Origin: Malaya genurostris
Lineage: Eukaryota; Arthropoda; Insecta; Diptera; Culicidae
Length of the DNA: 64,000 bases
Reading direction: 5' to 3'
Assembly (NCBI RefSeq): GCF_030247185.1
Contig: NC_080571.1
Coordinates: 81,712,525-81,776,524 of the forward strand
In this document: piece by piece, positions 33,501 through 43,587 of the stretch
How the letters are laid out: every line of letters begins with the position of its first letter
How positions within the stretch are numbered: position 1 is the stretch's first letter
Notes under the pieces: generated by a model
What the model saw: only the letters and a program-made list of their open reading frames with translations
Databases searched by the model: none
Told to the model about the DNA's origin: nothing
Program-made: the position numbers and the translations under genes

Positions 33501-36500
33501 TCGTGTCTATCCTCGCTCTTCTTATCACACCCTCCAAAGCAATGTTGAATAGCAGACACGAAAAGCCATCACCTTGCCGTAGCCCTCTGCGATTTTCGAA
33601 GGGACTCGAGTTTATCCCCGATACTTGAACAACGCACATCACTCGATCCATCGTAGCCTTGACCAATCGTATCAGTTTGTCCGGGAATCCGTAGTCGTGC
33701 ATGATTTTCCATAGTTGTTCTCGATCGATTGTGTCGTAGGCTGATTTGAAATCGATGAATAAGTGATGTGTGGGCACATTGTATTCGCGGCACTTTTGCC
33801 ACACCTGGCGGATGTCGAACACATGGTCCGTGGTAGCGCGTTCGCCCATAAATCCTGCCTGATATTGTCCCACGAATTCATTTGCAATCGGTGAAAGTCG
33901 ACGGCATAAGATTTGGGAGAGTACCTTGTAGGCAGCGTTCAGCAGAGTTATCGCGCGGTAATTGCAGCAATCCAGCTTATCGCCCTTTTTGTAGATGGGA
34001 CACACGATTCCTTCCATCCATTCCTCCGGTAAAATCTCGTCCTCCCAGACCTTGGTAACGACCCAGTGCAATGCTTTCACTAGTGCATTACCACCGTGTT
34101 TTAGTAGCTCGCTTGGTAGTTGGTCAACGCCAGCGGCCTTATTATTTTTGAACCGGCTTACCACCTCCTCCACTTCTTGGAGGTCTGGGACCGGCAGTCT
34201 ATCGTCCTCCGCACGCCGTCGTTCCTTACGTTCGGAGCCGCCGTACCTAGTGTTGCTGATGCAGTGCTACCTATGGCAGAACGGATGTCTCTCCAGCCAT
34301 CTTCAAGAGTAGCTGCACCAAGCTGCTCTTCCGTTGGTAGTGCCACTGCCAACTGCTGCGCGTAATCTTGGGCTACTCCAGTATCCCGGAGCCGCGCGAT
34401 GTTAAACCGCGACGTTCGGTTTCGACGTTGGGTAGCCACCGTCGAAAGTTTTGAGCTTATGCATACAGCAACCAAGTAGTGGTCCGAATCTGTATTCGCA
34501 CTGCGGTAGGTGCGAACATTGTTGATGTCCGAGAAAAAACGTGGTCGATTTGGTTTTTGGTCTGTTGGTCAGGTGATCTCCAGGTAGCTTTGTGGATATC
34601 CTTGCGGGGAAAGAAGGTGCTTCTGACTACCATTCCTCGGGAGGCCGCAAAGTTGACACACCGTTGGCCGTTGTTATTCGATGCGGCATGCAGGCTGTTC
34701 GGCCCGATTACCGGTCGGTACATTGCCTCCCTTCCTACCTGGGCATTCATGTCACCGATGACAATTTTTACGTCTCAGCGTGGGCAGCCATCATAGGCTT
34801 GTTCCAGCTGCACGTAGAACGCTTCTTTCTCGTCATCGGGTCTCCCTTCATGTGGGCAGTGCACGTTGATGATGCTGTAATTGAAAAAACGGCCTTTAAT
34901 TCTCAACTTACACATCCTAGCGTTGATCGGCTGCCACCCAATCACTCGCTGACGCATAGTTCGTTGTGCCACAGCTTTGGTAGAAGGTAGCCGCTCGATG
35001 TCCGCTTTTCCACACCTTCTGTCCCATTCAACAAAGCTCCTGCAGCGCTACGACGTCGAAGCTTCGAGGATTTAGTTCGTCGTATATTATCCTGTCGCTG
35101 CCTGCGAAACCTAGCGACTTGCAGTTCCATGTTCCAAGTTTCCAATCGTAGTCCTTATTCCGTTGCGTGGGTCTATGCCGATTGTTCCGGGTCGTATTCT
35201 CTCCTGTGTTATTCGTAATAGTTGTTTTACGGGCGGCTTATTAGGCCTACGCCAACCCCCTGTCTCGCCGGAGGATCATCGTGCTGGCTCTGTTTAACGT
35301 CTCAATTAGCACTAGGACGATCCCGTTGATGGATTTAGCTGGACGGGATGCACCATTTCATACTCAGCCGCTGGATACCAGAACAGACGCTGTTTGAAGC
35401 CGCTCCTAACATGGAGTACAGACGCTCCGACATCCTCTAAAGAGGACCCCCATCCCTGTCAGCATACGACCAAGGTCCCACCGGGGTTGGTTACCCGATC
35501 TTTCCTATGGTTGCTCGTACCTCAGCCGGCACCGCGGGGAGGTAGGGATAGGAGTTACTGGACAAGAGGCTAAGGGCCACAGAATTGTTAAACCCAGGAA
35601 AATCTTTATAATCACATCACAATATTCGAAAAAGCAAGTAAACATAGAGAAAGTGTCAGTTCGATAGCCCCACGACAAAAGGTCCTAACTGCAAATGACA
35701 GTTACTCTTTTCTATTTGACGCCTTACTCTTTGCAAAACTTTCAAGTTAAAACCACAAGCTTTCGATTTTTATTGAAAACTTTGAAGAAGTTGCAGTAAT
35801 GGCTCCGTAATAATCAATAGAGAAAGTAACCAAAGAGAGACTCTAATTTGCAGTTAGGCCCTTTTGTCGTGAGACTATCGAATTGCGCTTACGAACCTTT
35901 TGAAAAATAAACCGAGATTTGAGACGGTGCTGCCTGCCAACATTTGTTCGAGCTGGCACGAAATTCGTATTTTGAACTTGTTTTCTGAAAATTCGAATGA
36001 AACGTTTCGATTCGATCGTGTTTCATGTCCATTGGTGAAACTGTATTGTTGTTCCGTACTTAGTAGTGTTTCCTAATCTTCTCTGATGGCCAGTTCTACT
36101 TTAGAGTGCCACTCACCGAGTTAGGTAATTTACTTAATATGGACGAAATTTGCCTCATACAGCACCTTTTCCATAACCAATTCTTTTACTAAATCCATTG
36201 GTTCAGGTATACTGCTAGATCCATAGTTAATGCGCGTTCTGCTAATCCACGAGAGCATAATTTACTACATTTTCTAAAGATATGATATCTAACAACGTTA
36301 TTTTATGAACCATTCAAAAGCTACAGCTATAGTCCATTCGCATAATTTCATAACTTGTTCTCACATTACTTTTTCAGAATTTCTCCATCTCACTAGCAGT
36401 TCCTCCGGGCTAACTGCTACCTTCGAACAGAAGAAGGGCACGCCTCTGTGGCAGAAAGATTTATCCACTCCGGTGATAGCCGTATTTTTACTCGGATCGG

Positions 36501-38971
36501 AAGGTCTGCTGAGTGTACCCTTTCAAACTGTATCCGATGAGGTCCTGCACGAAGTAAACGATCGAGCGCGAGATGGGAATTTCGACAATTTAAAACTTTT
36601 GTAAGTTTCCCGTTCATTCCGGATTGGTGGTAAGCTTTTAATAATAACTCTTATTTACAGTCCAACAGTTTACGTGGGTGAAACGTCAAACAACATCTAC
36701 GCAATTCCATCGCTGGTCGATAAGAACACTGCCACACTGCCATCGGAACCGACAGTACATCTGTTGGGTGGTCCACGAAGGGAAGCCTTGGATAGACCCA
36801 TCTCGGGAAAGGAGCTTATTGCAACTGAAACGGCTCACATCCAGAATGATAACATAATCATTCTGGGACATTATCAACCGCCGAAAACGGACGAAAGTCT
36901 TAAATTGGATATATCTCCGGGAAAACTATACAAGGACAGTCGGCTGTCGACTGTGCTATTGGAGTTCAATAATCTGCCGGCTTCGCAAATGGGAAAAACG
37001 AAAACAATAGGAATTCAAACGGATGACGACGGTAGCCGCTTGAATGTGACGGCCGTTTCGAACGATACTAGTTTGAAAGCGCTGATTGGTAGACTGTACA
37101 AAGATGTAAACTTTTGGTTGGATTCTCAACCGAACAAAGGGCCAACGATTATGTTTATAGCAATGTTCGGGGTGGTGGTTTTTGGATTCTGGTATTTTCA
37201 CATGCAGATGAAAGCCTTGCAAGAGCAGAGTCAAAATGGTTCACAGACCAATTCAAACCGTAGTAATGATAGTAACTATACCGAACCGATTGATTTCGGT
37301 GACGGAGAGATCCGAGTCGGTAAAATAAACTTCAACACCCAGGATGTTCTCGGTAAAGGTTGCGAGGGAACATTCGTTTTCAGGGGTACATTCGAGAAGC
37401 GGAACGTTGCTGTGAAACGGATTCTACCGGGTTGTTTTACACTGGCGGACAGGGAAGTCGCTCTGTTGCGGGAGAGTGATGCTCACGAAAATGTTGTAAG
37501 ATATTTCTGCACCGAACAAGATCGACAGTTCCGGTACATTGCGGTTGAGCTGTGTGCCGCTACGTTACAGGATTATGTCGATGTGAAATCTGCGGAAACA
37601 CTGCAGCGGCAGATATCCGAGTTAGAAATACTGTACCAAGCGACAAGTGGCCTAATGCATTTGCATTCATTGAACATCGTCCATCGTGACATCAAACCGC
37701 AGAATATTCTGCTCTCGTTACCGGATAACAGAAAACGGGTGCGAGCAATGATCTCAGATTTTGGACTGTGTAAAAAGCTTAACTACGGGAAAGCCAGTTT
37801 CTCACGACGATCCGGTGTTACGGGAACGGACGGTTGGATTGCACCGGAAATGCAGCGTGGTCATCGAACCACAACATCAGTTGATATATTCTCTCTGGGA
37901 TGTGTGTTTCATTACGTACTCTCCGGAGGTAGTCATCCGTTCGGGGATCCACTGAAACGTCAGGCAAACATTCTGTCCCACGAGTATAGCCTTCATACGG
38001 TTCACCGGGAAGGCAAGATGAGCAACAGTTCGGTGCTGGCCGAACAGCTCATCACAAATATGATCGCGGTCGACCAATCGAAGCGGCCTCCCGCGACAGC
38101 TGTACGGAATCATCCGTTGTTCTGGGGTAACGAACGGATTCTTTCGTTTTTGCAAGATGTTAGCGATCGGGTAGAAAAGTCAGAAATTTTCGCCGACCCA
38201 CTGCGAACGCTCGAACGCAATGCTCGGTTCGTTGTGAGAGAAGATTGGAGTTTACACTTGGACCAAGAAATCACCAGTGACCTACGAAAATACAGAGGAT
38301 ATCAGGGCTATAGCGTAAGAGATTTACTGCGCGCGCTGCGCAACAAAAAACATCACTATCACGAACTAACGCCCGAAGTGCAGCAAGCCCTAGGGACCAT
38401 TCCGCATGATTTCACCAACTATTGGATCAGTCGATTTCCCCATCTGCTGTCGCACGCGTACCACGTCCTGGCAGAACACTCGCATGAAGCAATTTTCCGT
38501 CCGTATTACAATGATGACGTTGAGTATCAGTTCACGAAACCCGTATACTTCGATGAGTTGGGTAACGAAAACTACGATCTGATTCGGTACTACGAAACGG
38601 CTCAGAAACTGAAAGCCGCCCAAAGCCCTAAGCGGAAACCCGGCGTCCAGGACTCGATGGACGGGGTTCTCTTTAAGGCGCAAAACAATCGACGAGGAGC
38701 ATATAATTTCAATAGAAATTCGACTGGAAACACCAGCTTCATCACGCGAGAACAGATGACAGGCGCTGGGGGGACGAATGTCGTTACTGCTGCGAAGACT
38801 ACTATCGAAGGCGTTAGCTATGCGAATGTCGTGGCGGAAAAAGTAGATGAAGCGGACGATTTCGTGACGGTTGTTCACAGTAACAATCGCCGGAAGGGTA
38901 ACAGTAATAGCTCCGTTCGGCGGAGGGAAAGTGGCAAGGTAACGTGGAATCTGAATCCACAGGCAGAGTGA
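27591..38971 (+). CDS. Ire1: IRE1 ER-stress sensor kinase/endoribonuclease
   Basis: Type I ER-membrane protein of the unfolded protein response. Luminal sensing drives dimerisation, trans-autophosphorylation, and RNase cleavage of Xbp1-type mRNA. Four exons (27591-27683, 27955-28504, 36378-36600, 36661-38971) join in frame to 1058 aa. Exon 1 gives the signal peptide (GFWLVLLQILAKSGFA). Residues about 32-430 are the luminal domain; 450-469 a membrane segment (IMFIAMFGVVVFGFWYF). The kinase spans about 519-777, with Lys541 in VAVKRI, HRDIKPQN (Asp632), SDFGLC (Asp655) and GTDGWIAPEM. The KEN RNase spans about 779-905; Tyr836, Arg849, Asn850 and His854 match the catalytic residues known in the family. 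A polar tail of about 150 residues follows. The last exon holds 73% of the protein. Intron 3 is 7.9 kb and full of transposons. No disabling change is seen. Confidence 0.95.
29971..30118. repeat. Tandem repeat, 30-32-bp units in IRE1 intron 3
   Basis: TACGCGG begins units at 29971, 30003, 30034, 30066 and 30096. Each is followed by a T-run and GAGGATTTCCGAAGC or a close variant. About 4.5 units; the last leads into CCACGCGTAAAAAAAAGACC. Confidence 0.8.
30556..30698 (+). mobile_element. tRNA-derived SINE, family 1, copy 2, with 12-bp duplication
   Basis: A-box-like TAGCGTGATGGGT (30566-30578), B box GGGTTCGATTCCC (30601-30613), the family body CATATAGGGTCAGAAAATTT, then an A-rich tail. The flanks carry the exact 12-bp direct repeat ATGTTACACGTG (30544-30555 and 30699-30710), the mark of LINE-driven insertion. 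It lies in IRE1 intron 3 in the sense orientation. Confidence 0.9.
30937..32217 (-). mobile_element. mariner element with broken DD34D transposase
   Basis: A 1281-bp element with terminal inverted repeats ACAGTTCGGCTGAAAAGTTC (left) and its near-complement (right), both next to TATA. The minus-strand transposase is in pieces (32019-31804, 31807-31334, 31234-31004). All three catalytic Asp blocks can be seen: TMDETWLHHF, FHQDNAPCH and YSPDLAPSDF. The start codon is degraded, the first two pieces are out of frame, and a stop sits before the last piece (LGF-stop-LLPHPP). Length and termini are complete but the protein is dead. Located in IRE1 intron 3, antisense to the gene. Confidence 0.9.
32421..32700 (-). 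repeat. Culicine dispersed repeat, inverted 3' fragment
   Basis: Begins with the complement of the family end (TTTTAATCCACCTAGTGGTG) and contains one unit (AGCTCCGGAACCGGAAGTAG). It stops at the 3' end of the RTE element. Confidence 0.6.
32704..35570 (-). mobile_element. RTE-type LINE, near full length, frameshifted
   Basis: Minus-strand non-LTR retrotransposon. The reverse transcriptase frame 34173-32704 (489 aa) is open. It contains NYRAITLLNAAYKVLSQIL, FIDFKSAYDTIDRE (catalytic Asp), RRGLRQGDGFSC, LLDFADDIDIIA (FADD) and a C-terminal YLGSLVTADNDTSREIQRRI / LYGHESWT / RLRWAGHVVR block typical of RTE-like elements. Upstream on the minus strand, the endonuclease is split over several frames (35145-34158): METWNMEL, then IINVHCPHEGRPDD, then MNAQVGREAM and QIDHVF. 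Frameshifts between these parts and in front of the RT make it inactive. The 5' region runs to about 35570. It sits antisense inside IRE1 intron 3. Confidence 0.85.
35661..35881. mobile_element. MITE with CCACGACAAAAGG ends, copy 2
   Basis: About 220 bp. Same terminal and interior motifs as 26552-26783; ends CCCCACGACAAAAGGTCC and GGCCCTTTTGTCGTGAG. Preceded by a CACAGAATTGTTAAACCC stretch that also occurs at about 44218. Confidence 0.75.
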
Positions 38972-39984
38972 ATTGCGCTACCGGCGCATGCGAGGTAATA
39001 GTTTATTTATGTATTTTATGTTGTTATTAGTTGAATCCTCTATAAACCTATGTTTCATAGAAGGATCTTATTAGGGAAAAAATGTTTCTTATGACCTTAC
39101 TTCACTGCAAAATAGGCTTGCGCTTTAGGTTTTTAATAGTAGTGTCTATTATTTAAATGTTTGATTCTATATTTGGCAACATTAATGCTAATTACGGTTA
39201 TTGAGTAGTATTTTTCTCAGAGTTTTTCATATTAAATTAATCACATAAGCAGGGTTTAAATTTTTATCACATTTACTTATTTATCGCACACCACACGTTT
39301 TATGTTTTCACAATTCAAAGACAATAGTTGCTGTTTTGATGTGAGTTTTCTTACTGGCTTTAGGACATGAACGACATTCGATAGAATAGATGTTTCATTT
39401 TTTTTTTTGAGAAGACAAGGTTGATTGTCGTGTATCGCGCGAACATTCCTTAATCATTTCCTTTGCTGGTGCAACCACATTGCCGGTTTCTGTTTGCGAG
39501 GGATTTTCCAACTGTTAGATAGTTTATTGGACAGAGACAGAGACAGAATTGACTGAACAAACCCCGTTTCCTTTCGGTTTAAGGGAAGATTCTCCTTTAA
39601 ACCGGGTTTCTCGTTACTTTATCGCGAGCGAGGATAAAAAAAAACTATGGATTGGCTAATCTTCAATTTCTATGTAGTTATTATTCGTTATGAGAGACTA
39701 CTACAGTGTAAATTTAATGTAGAAATATTGAGTTATCCCTGAGATATGGTTGCTCAAAGTGGGTGGAGACACAGGAGTTGACCCTGGAACAAATAATATT
39801 ATAAGTGTTTCGTTTGTTTTTGAATTCTTTATGTTTTCATACACCTATTGGTGTAATAATGCTTTTCTCATATTATTTATTATCCCCTAGATAAAACAGA
39901 AGGATTAAAAAAAATTATGAATTAGAAAAGTTTATAAAACAGTTTCGAAAATTTCGTTTGCATAATACTACTACATACAGACAC
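38972..39984. other. IRE1 3' UTR and flank
   Basis: Directly after the IRE1 stop codon. No canonical AATAAA is obvious in the first few hundred bases. Near 39838-39885 a short CACCTATTGGTGTAATAATG fragment is an end of the culicine dispersed repeat. Confidence 0.4.
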
Positions 39985-40290
39985 ATGGACTGAAAAGTCC
40001 CAGACTTAAGAAAGAGAACACGTTTTTTTTTCATTCAAAATGAACCTTATTCATCAACGTAATCTCCATCAAGAGCAACGCAATCATTCCAGTGCCGCTA
40101 TAACATTTCAATACCGCTTTTGCAGAACGATTCATCTTTTGACTCAAAATAGGTCTCAGTTAACCTCTTCATTCGTACTAAATTTACTACCGGCGAGCTT
40201 TTTTTTTCAGCTCTGCGAACCGTCAGTAGTCGCTGGGAGTCAAATCTGGCGAATACGGTGGATGTGGGAGCAATTCGAAGTTCAATTAAT

Positions 40291-43000
40291 TAGTTAAAAA
40301 AGAAAATTGTGGGAATATCGAGAGACATTGCATTTTTGAAAAAATGCAGTAGATTTGGATTAACTCCCACATGCTGCAAGGTAAAGGGTGGGAGATCTTT
40401 TTCTAAAAATATTCAAAATAAAATTCAACACGAAATTCTGAAAGAGAAAACTAAAAAATTGTTTAGCATTCTGAACGTGAAAACTTTGGAATGTTATAAT
40501 CTTCATTTAAAATTAGCGAAACAATATCCCCAAGGTTTCGAAATTTTCCTAAGCAAAGTTAAATTTGCAGAACACTGCGAATCTGAGCGAAAACGAATTC
40601 TTCTTCACAAGAAATTCGAAAATTTACGTTTCAAAAATTCCGCACGCCGCCCCCCAAAACCTCCAATACAGTTTTCAGAAGACTTCCTAATCAATCGGTC
40701 ATCTCAGAATTTTACCAACGAACAAACAAAACTTCTCAATCCTGGGTTAAATTATGCAATTTCTTCTAAAGTAAATCTCGAACAAGTTATTATAGACGTA
40801 GAAACAGGCCTAAATAACTGTAATCTTTCTTTTTCTCAAATTAATGATGCCAGAACTATTGTAGCTGATATCATTAAAAATACCTCACTGAAAAATCAAC
40901 AAAATATGGGTGATAAAGAAATAGTGAAACAATTGCGGGAAAAGCCTGTATTTTATGTTAAGGCTGATAAGGGAAACAAAGTGGTAATTATGGACAAAGA
41001 AGATTATGATAATCTGATAATTAAAAAAATCAATGACGGCCCTTATAGGAAACAAAGAGCCGACCCCCTTCCAGATATTATTAAAAAAGTAGATAAAACT
41101 CTTCATGAATGCAACCCAAACTTCGATATCAATCTCAGTAGTCTCAAAGTTTCTAACCCCTCTTTATCCAAAATAAAAGGACTACCAAAGGTTCATAAAC
41201 CTGGTAACGAAATAAGGGAAATCATTTCTTCAGTAGGGGCCCCAACTCAAAAAATATCCAAATGGCTAGTAAAAGAATTCCAATCTATGCCAAAAAAATT
41301 CTTCAGTAAATCAGTTCCTAACACACAGGCATTCGTTACTCAACTTCAGAATTCAGGCGAAAGCGAAGATGACGAAATGATGGTATCTTTTGATGTAACC
41401 GCCTTATTCCCAAGTGTCCCAGTGAAGGACTCAATCAATCTGTTGGAAGATTGGTTACTTCAACAAAATAGTAGTAGTTTATGGAAATGCAAAGTACGGT
41501 CTTATCTTACTCTAACCCGGCTTTGCATGGATGTAAATTATTTCAAATTCAGAGGGAAATTTTATAAACAATTACAAGGGGCACCAATGGGCAATCCACT
41601 CTCCCCGTTTTTATGTGTATTATTCATGGCAAACCTTGAAGAACTTTTAAATAAGCAGGGATTATTACCTAATCGCTGGTGGAGATACGTAGATGATATA
41701 TTTTGCATCATCAAACGCAACGATTTATCGAACTTCTTAGAAATAATTAATAATTTACATAAAAATATTAAATTCACCTATGAGGAAGAGAAAGACAACA
41801 GTTTACCTTTCTTGGACATTCTTATTGTCCGGGAGGCAAAATCCTTAACTTTCGAAATATATAGGAAGCCAACCAATACGGACCGTGTCATACCAAATAC
41901 TTCTAATCATCCCCATCAACACAAAATGGCAGCATTCCACCATATGATTCACAGAATGCTATCTTTGCCCCTTAGAAAAGATGCTGCGATAAAAGAGAAA
42001 AACTTTATTTTCGAAATTGGAAAGTTCAATGGATATCCAGAGCATACAATTCAAACCATCTTCGATAAAAAATTAAGACTGTTGAAAAAACAATCACTTA
42101 CAACTTTGACCCTCACTTCTGGAAATTTTAAAAGAATATCAGTGGACTTCAATCAAAACATTTCACACCCACTAAAATCAAAACTAAGAAAATTTGTTTT
42201 AGATTTAGTGTTCAGCAGTATGAACTACCAATTGAAAACTCTACTAGGTTCTACAAAAGATCCTACAGAGAATTTGAAAAAGTCTGGGGTATACAAAATC
42301 TCGTGTCCTCATTGCGATAAAATATACATCGGACAAACAAAGAGAACACTGGACATTCGCTTCAAGGAACATATCTCAGAAATAGCGAAAGCATCCAAAG
42401 AATTGGAAAAGGGACTACCACATCACTTCAAGTCAAAAGTAGCAGAACATGCCTTTTTTGAAGATCATGAACTCACTACTAATGACATAAAAATCTTAAG
42501 ACAAATTTCCAATCCATGGAAATTAGATTCAGCAGAAAGTTTAGAAATATTCAAAAACAACTCCATCTCTTTTTTAAACCGAGACCAAGGGAATAGATCT
42601 TCTTGGCTTTTTCAGTTACTACCCATATCCAAGATAAAAACAAACATAGAAAACACTTAACTCTTCCAGTTTTCTGTTACCTGTTTTTACCTTTCATTTT
42701 TTTGTTCCTTTTTTGGTTTACCTACTTACGTTTCTACCTACTTACGTTTGTATGAAAGGAACTTCACTGCAGCATTCTTTCAATAAACTTATAAAACCGA
42801 TACACTGAAGAAGGATGCAAATAGCATTCCGAAATACGTATCTGTATTATAACGTTTGAAACACTTTCGGAAAAATAGTGACTGTGAAAATAGTGACTTT
42901 GTGAGAGTGTAATGACGTGACATAACATAGTGGAATTCAACGGTACAACAACAGTACTATTAGCGAGAACATTCTACTAACAGCTCAAACAGAAATTTAG
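40291..43000 (+). mobile_element. Penelope-like element inserted in a mariner
   Basis: A 2710-bp insertion flanked by the 9-bp direct repeat TCAATTAAT (40282-40290 and 43001-43009). One long frame nearly fills it, followed by a 340-bp 3' region. That region holds CTGAAGAAGGATGCAAATAG near 42805, with CATTCCGAAATACG directly after. The 5' end falls at the start of the open frame, which has no ATG, so the copy is 5'-truncated. Confidence 0.85.
40309..42660 (+). CDS. Penelope-like reverse transcriptase with GIY-YIG endonuclease
   Basis: About 783 codons without a stop. It encodes the single protein of a GIY-YIG-bearing Penelope-like element, which copies its RNA into chromosomal sites. Visible: RT motif A MVSFDVTALFPSV (Asp362), QGAPMGNPLSP (about 424-433), YVDDIF (460-465) and SLPFLDIL (498-505). 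The GIY-YIG domain starts at SGVYKISCPHC (659-669), with KIYIGQTKRTLDIRFKEH (671-688). The CPHC pair is typical of this endonuclease class. The frame is open from 40294, but its first in-frame ATG is at residue 200, inside the conserved region. The N-terminus is therefore cut by 5' truncation and the start given is the first GTG. All catalytic residues look intact, suggesting a young insertion. Protein production from this copy is doubtful. Confidence 0.85.
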   Translation: MGISRDIAFLKKCSRFGLTPTCCKVKGGRSFSKNIQNKIQHEILKEKTKKLFSILNVKTLECYNLHLKLAKQYPQGFEIFLSKVKFAEHCESERKRILLHKKFENLRFKNSARRPPKPPIQFSEDFLINRSSQNFTNEQTKLLNPGLNYAISSKVNLEQVIIDVETGLNNCNLSFSQINDARTIVADIIKNTSLKNQQNMGDKEIVKQLREKPVFYVKADKGNKVVIMDKEDYDNLIIKKINDGPYRKQRADPLPDIIKKVDKTLHECNPNFDINLSSLKVSNPSLSKIKGLPKVHKPGNEIREIISSVGAPTQKISKWLVKEFQSMPKKFFSKSVPNTQAFVTQLQNSGESEDDEMMVSFDVTALFPSVPVKDSINLLEDWLLQQNSSSLWKCKVRSYLTLTRLCMDVNYFKFRGKFYKQLQGAPMGNPLSPFLCVLFMANLEELLNKQGLLPNRWWRYVDDIFCIIKRNDLSNFLEIINNLHKNIKFTYEEEKDNSLPFLDILIVREAKSLTFEIYRKPTNTDRVIPNTSNHPHQHKMAAFHHMIHRMLSLPLRKDAAIKEKNFIFEIGKFNGYPEHTIQTIFDKKLRLLKKQSLTTLTLTSGNFKRISVDFNQNISHPLKSKLRKFVLDLVFSSMNYQLKTLLGSTKDPTENLKKSGVYKISCPHCDKIYIGQTKRTLDIRFKEHISEIAKASKELEKGLPHHFKSKVAEHAFFEDHELTTNDIKILRQISNPWKLDSAESLEIFKNNSISFLNRDQGNRSSWLFQLLPISKIKTNIENT

Positions 43001-43587
43001 TCAATTAATGTAGTTACGGTCGTTTCTTTGCAATTTCAGCCTTCAAACGCTCCGATAACGCTATATCATATTCATTTTAAAAGGTATTTCCTTTCTAAAG
43101 ATAGTCGATAAATATTTCACTACGCACATCTCAAAATACCGAGGTCATAACCTTTCCAGCCGATTGTTGTGCTTTCGGGACGAGGTTGTGACGATCGTTT
43201 TGATTCCGGAGTGAAGTGATGAATCCATGTTTCATCTATTGTCACATATCGACGCAAAAATTCCGGTTTGTTACGTTTAAACATGGCCAAACACTGCTCA
43301 GAATCATCAATACGTTCTGGTTTTTGGTCAACAGAGAGCAAACGCGGCACCCACTTTGAACAGAGCTTTCTCATAGTCAACTGCTCATGCAATTGCCAAC
43401 ACATTCTTTTGATATCTTTACGATGCAGCTAACTCACACAACTTCACTTTTCGAACATTCAAAACGATTTTGTGGATTTTTTTATGTTTTCTGGTGTTTC
43501 CGCCTCATTTGGACGTCCCCTGCGTTCAACTATGGCTATGGCCACGTTTGAAGTCAGCAAACCAACGTTTCGTGAAGTGGTAGTGCT

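Noticed and set aside
34158..34990. Plus-strand frames of 81-132 codons here
   Set aside because: They are the antisense of the RTE endonuclease region on the minus strand.
39985..40297. 85-codon plus frame beginning MNLIHQRNLHQEQ
   Set aside because: It is antisense to the C-terminal part of the split mariner relic.
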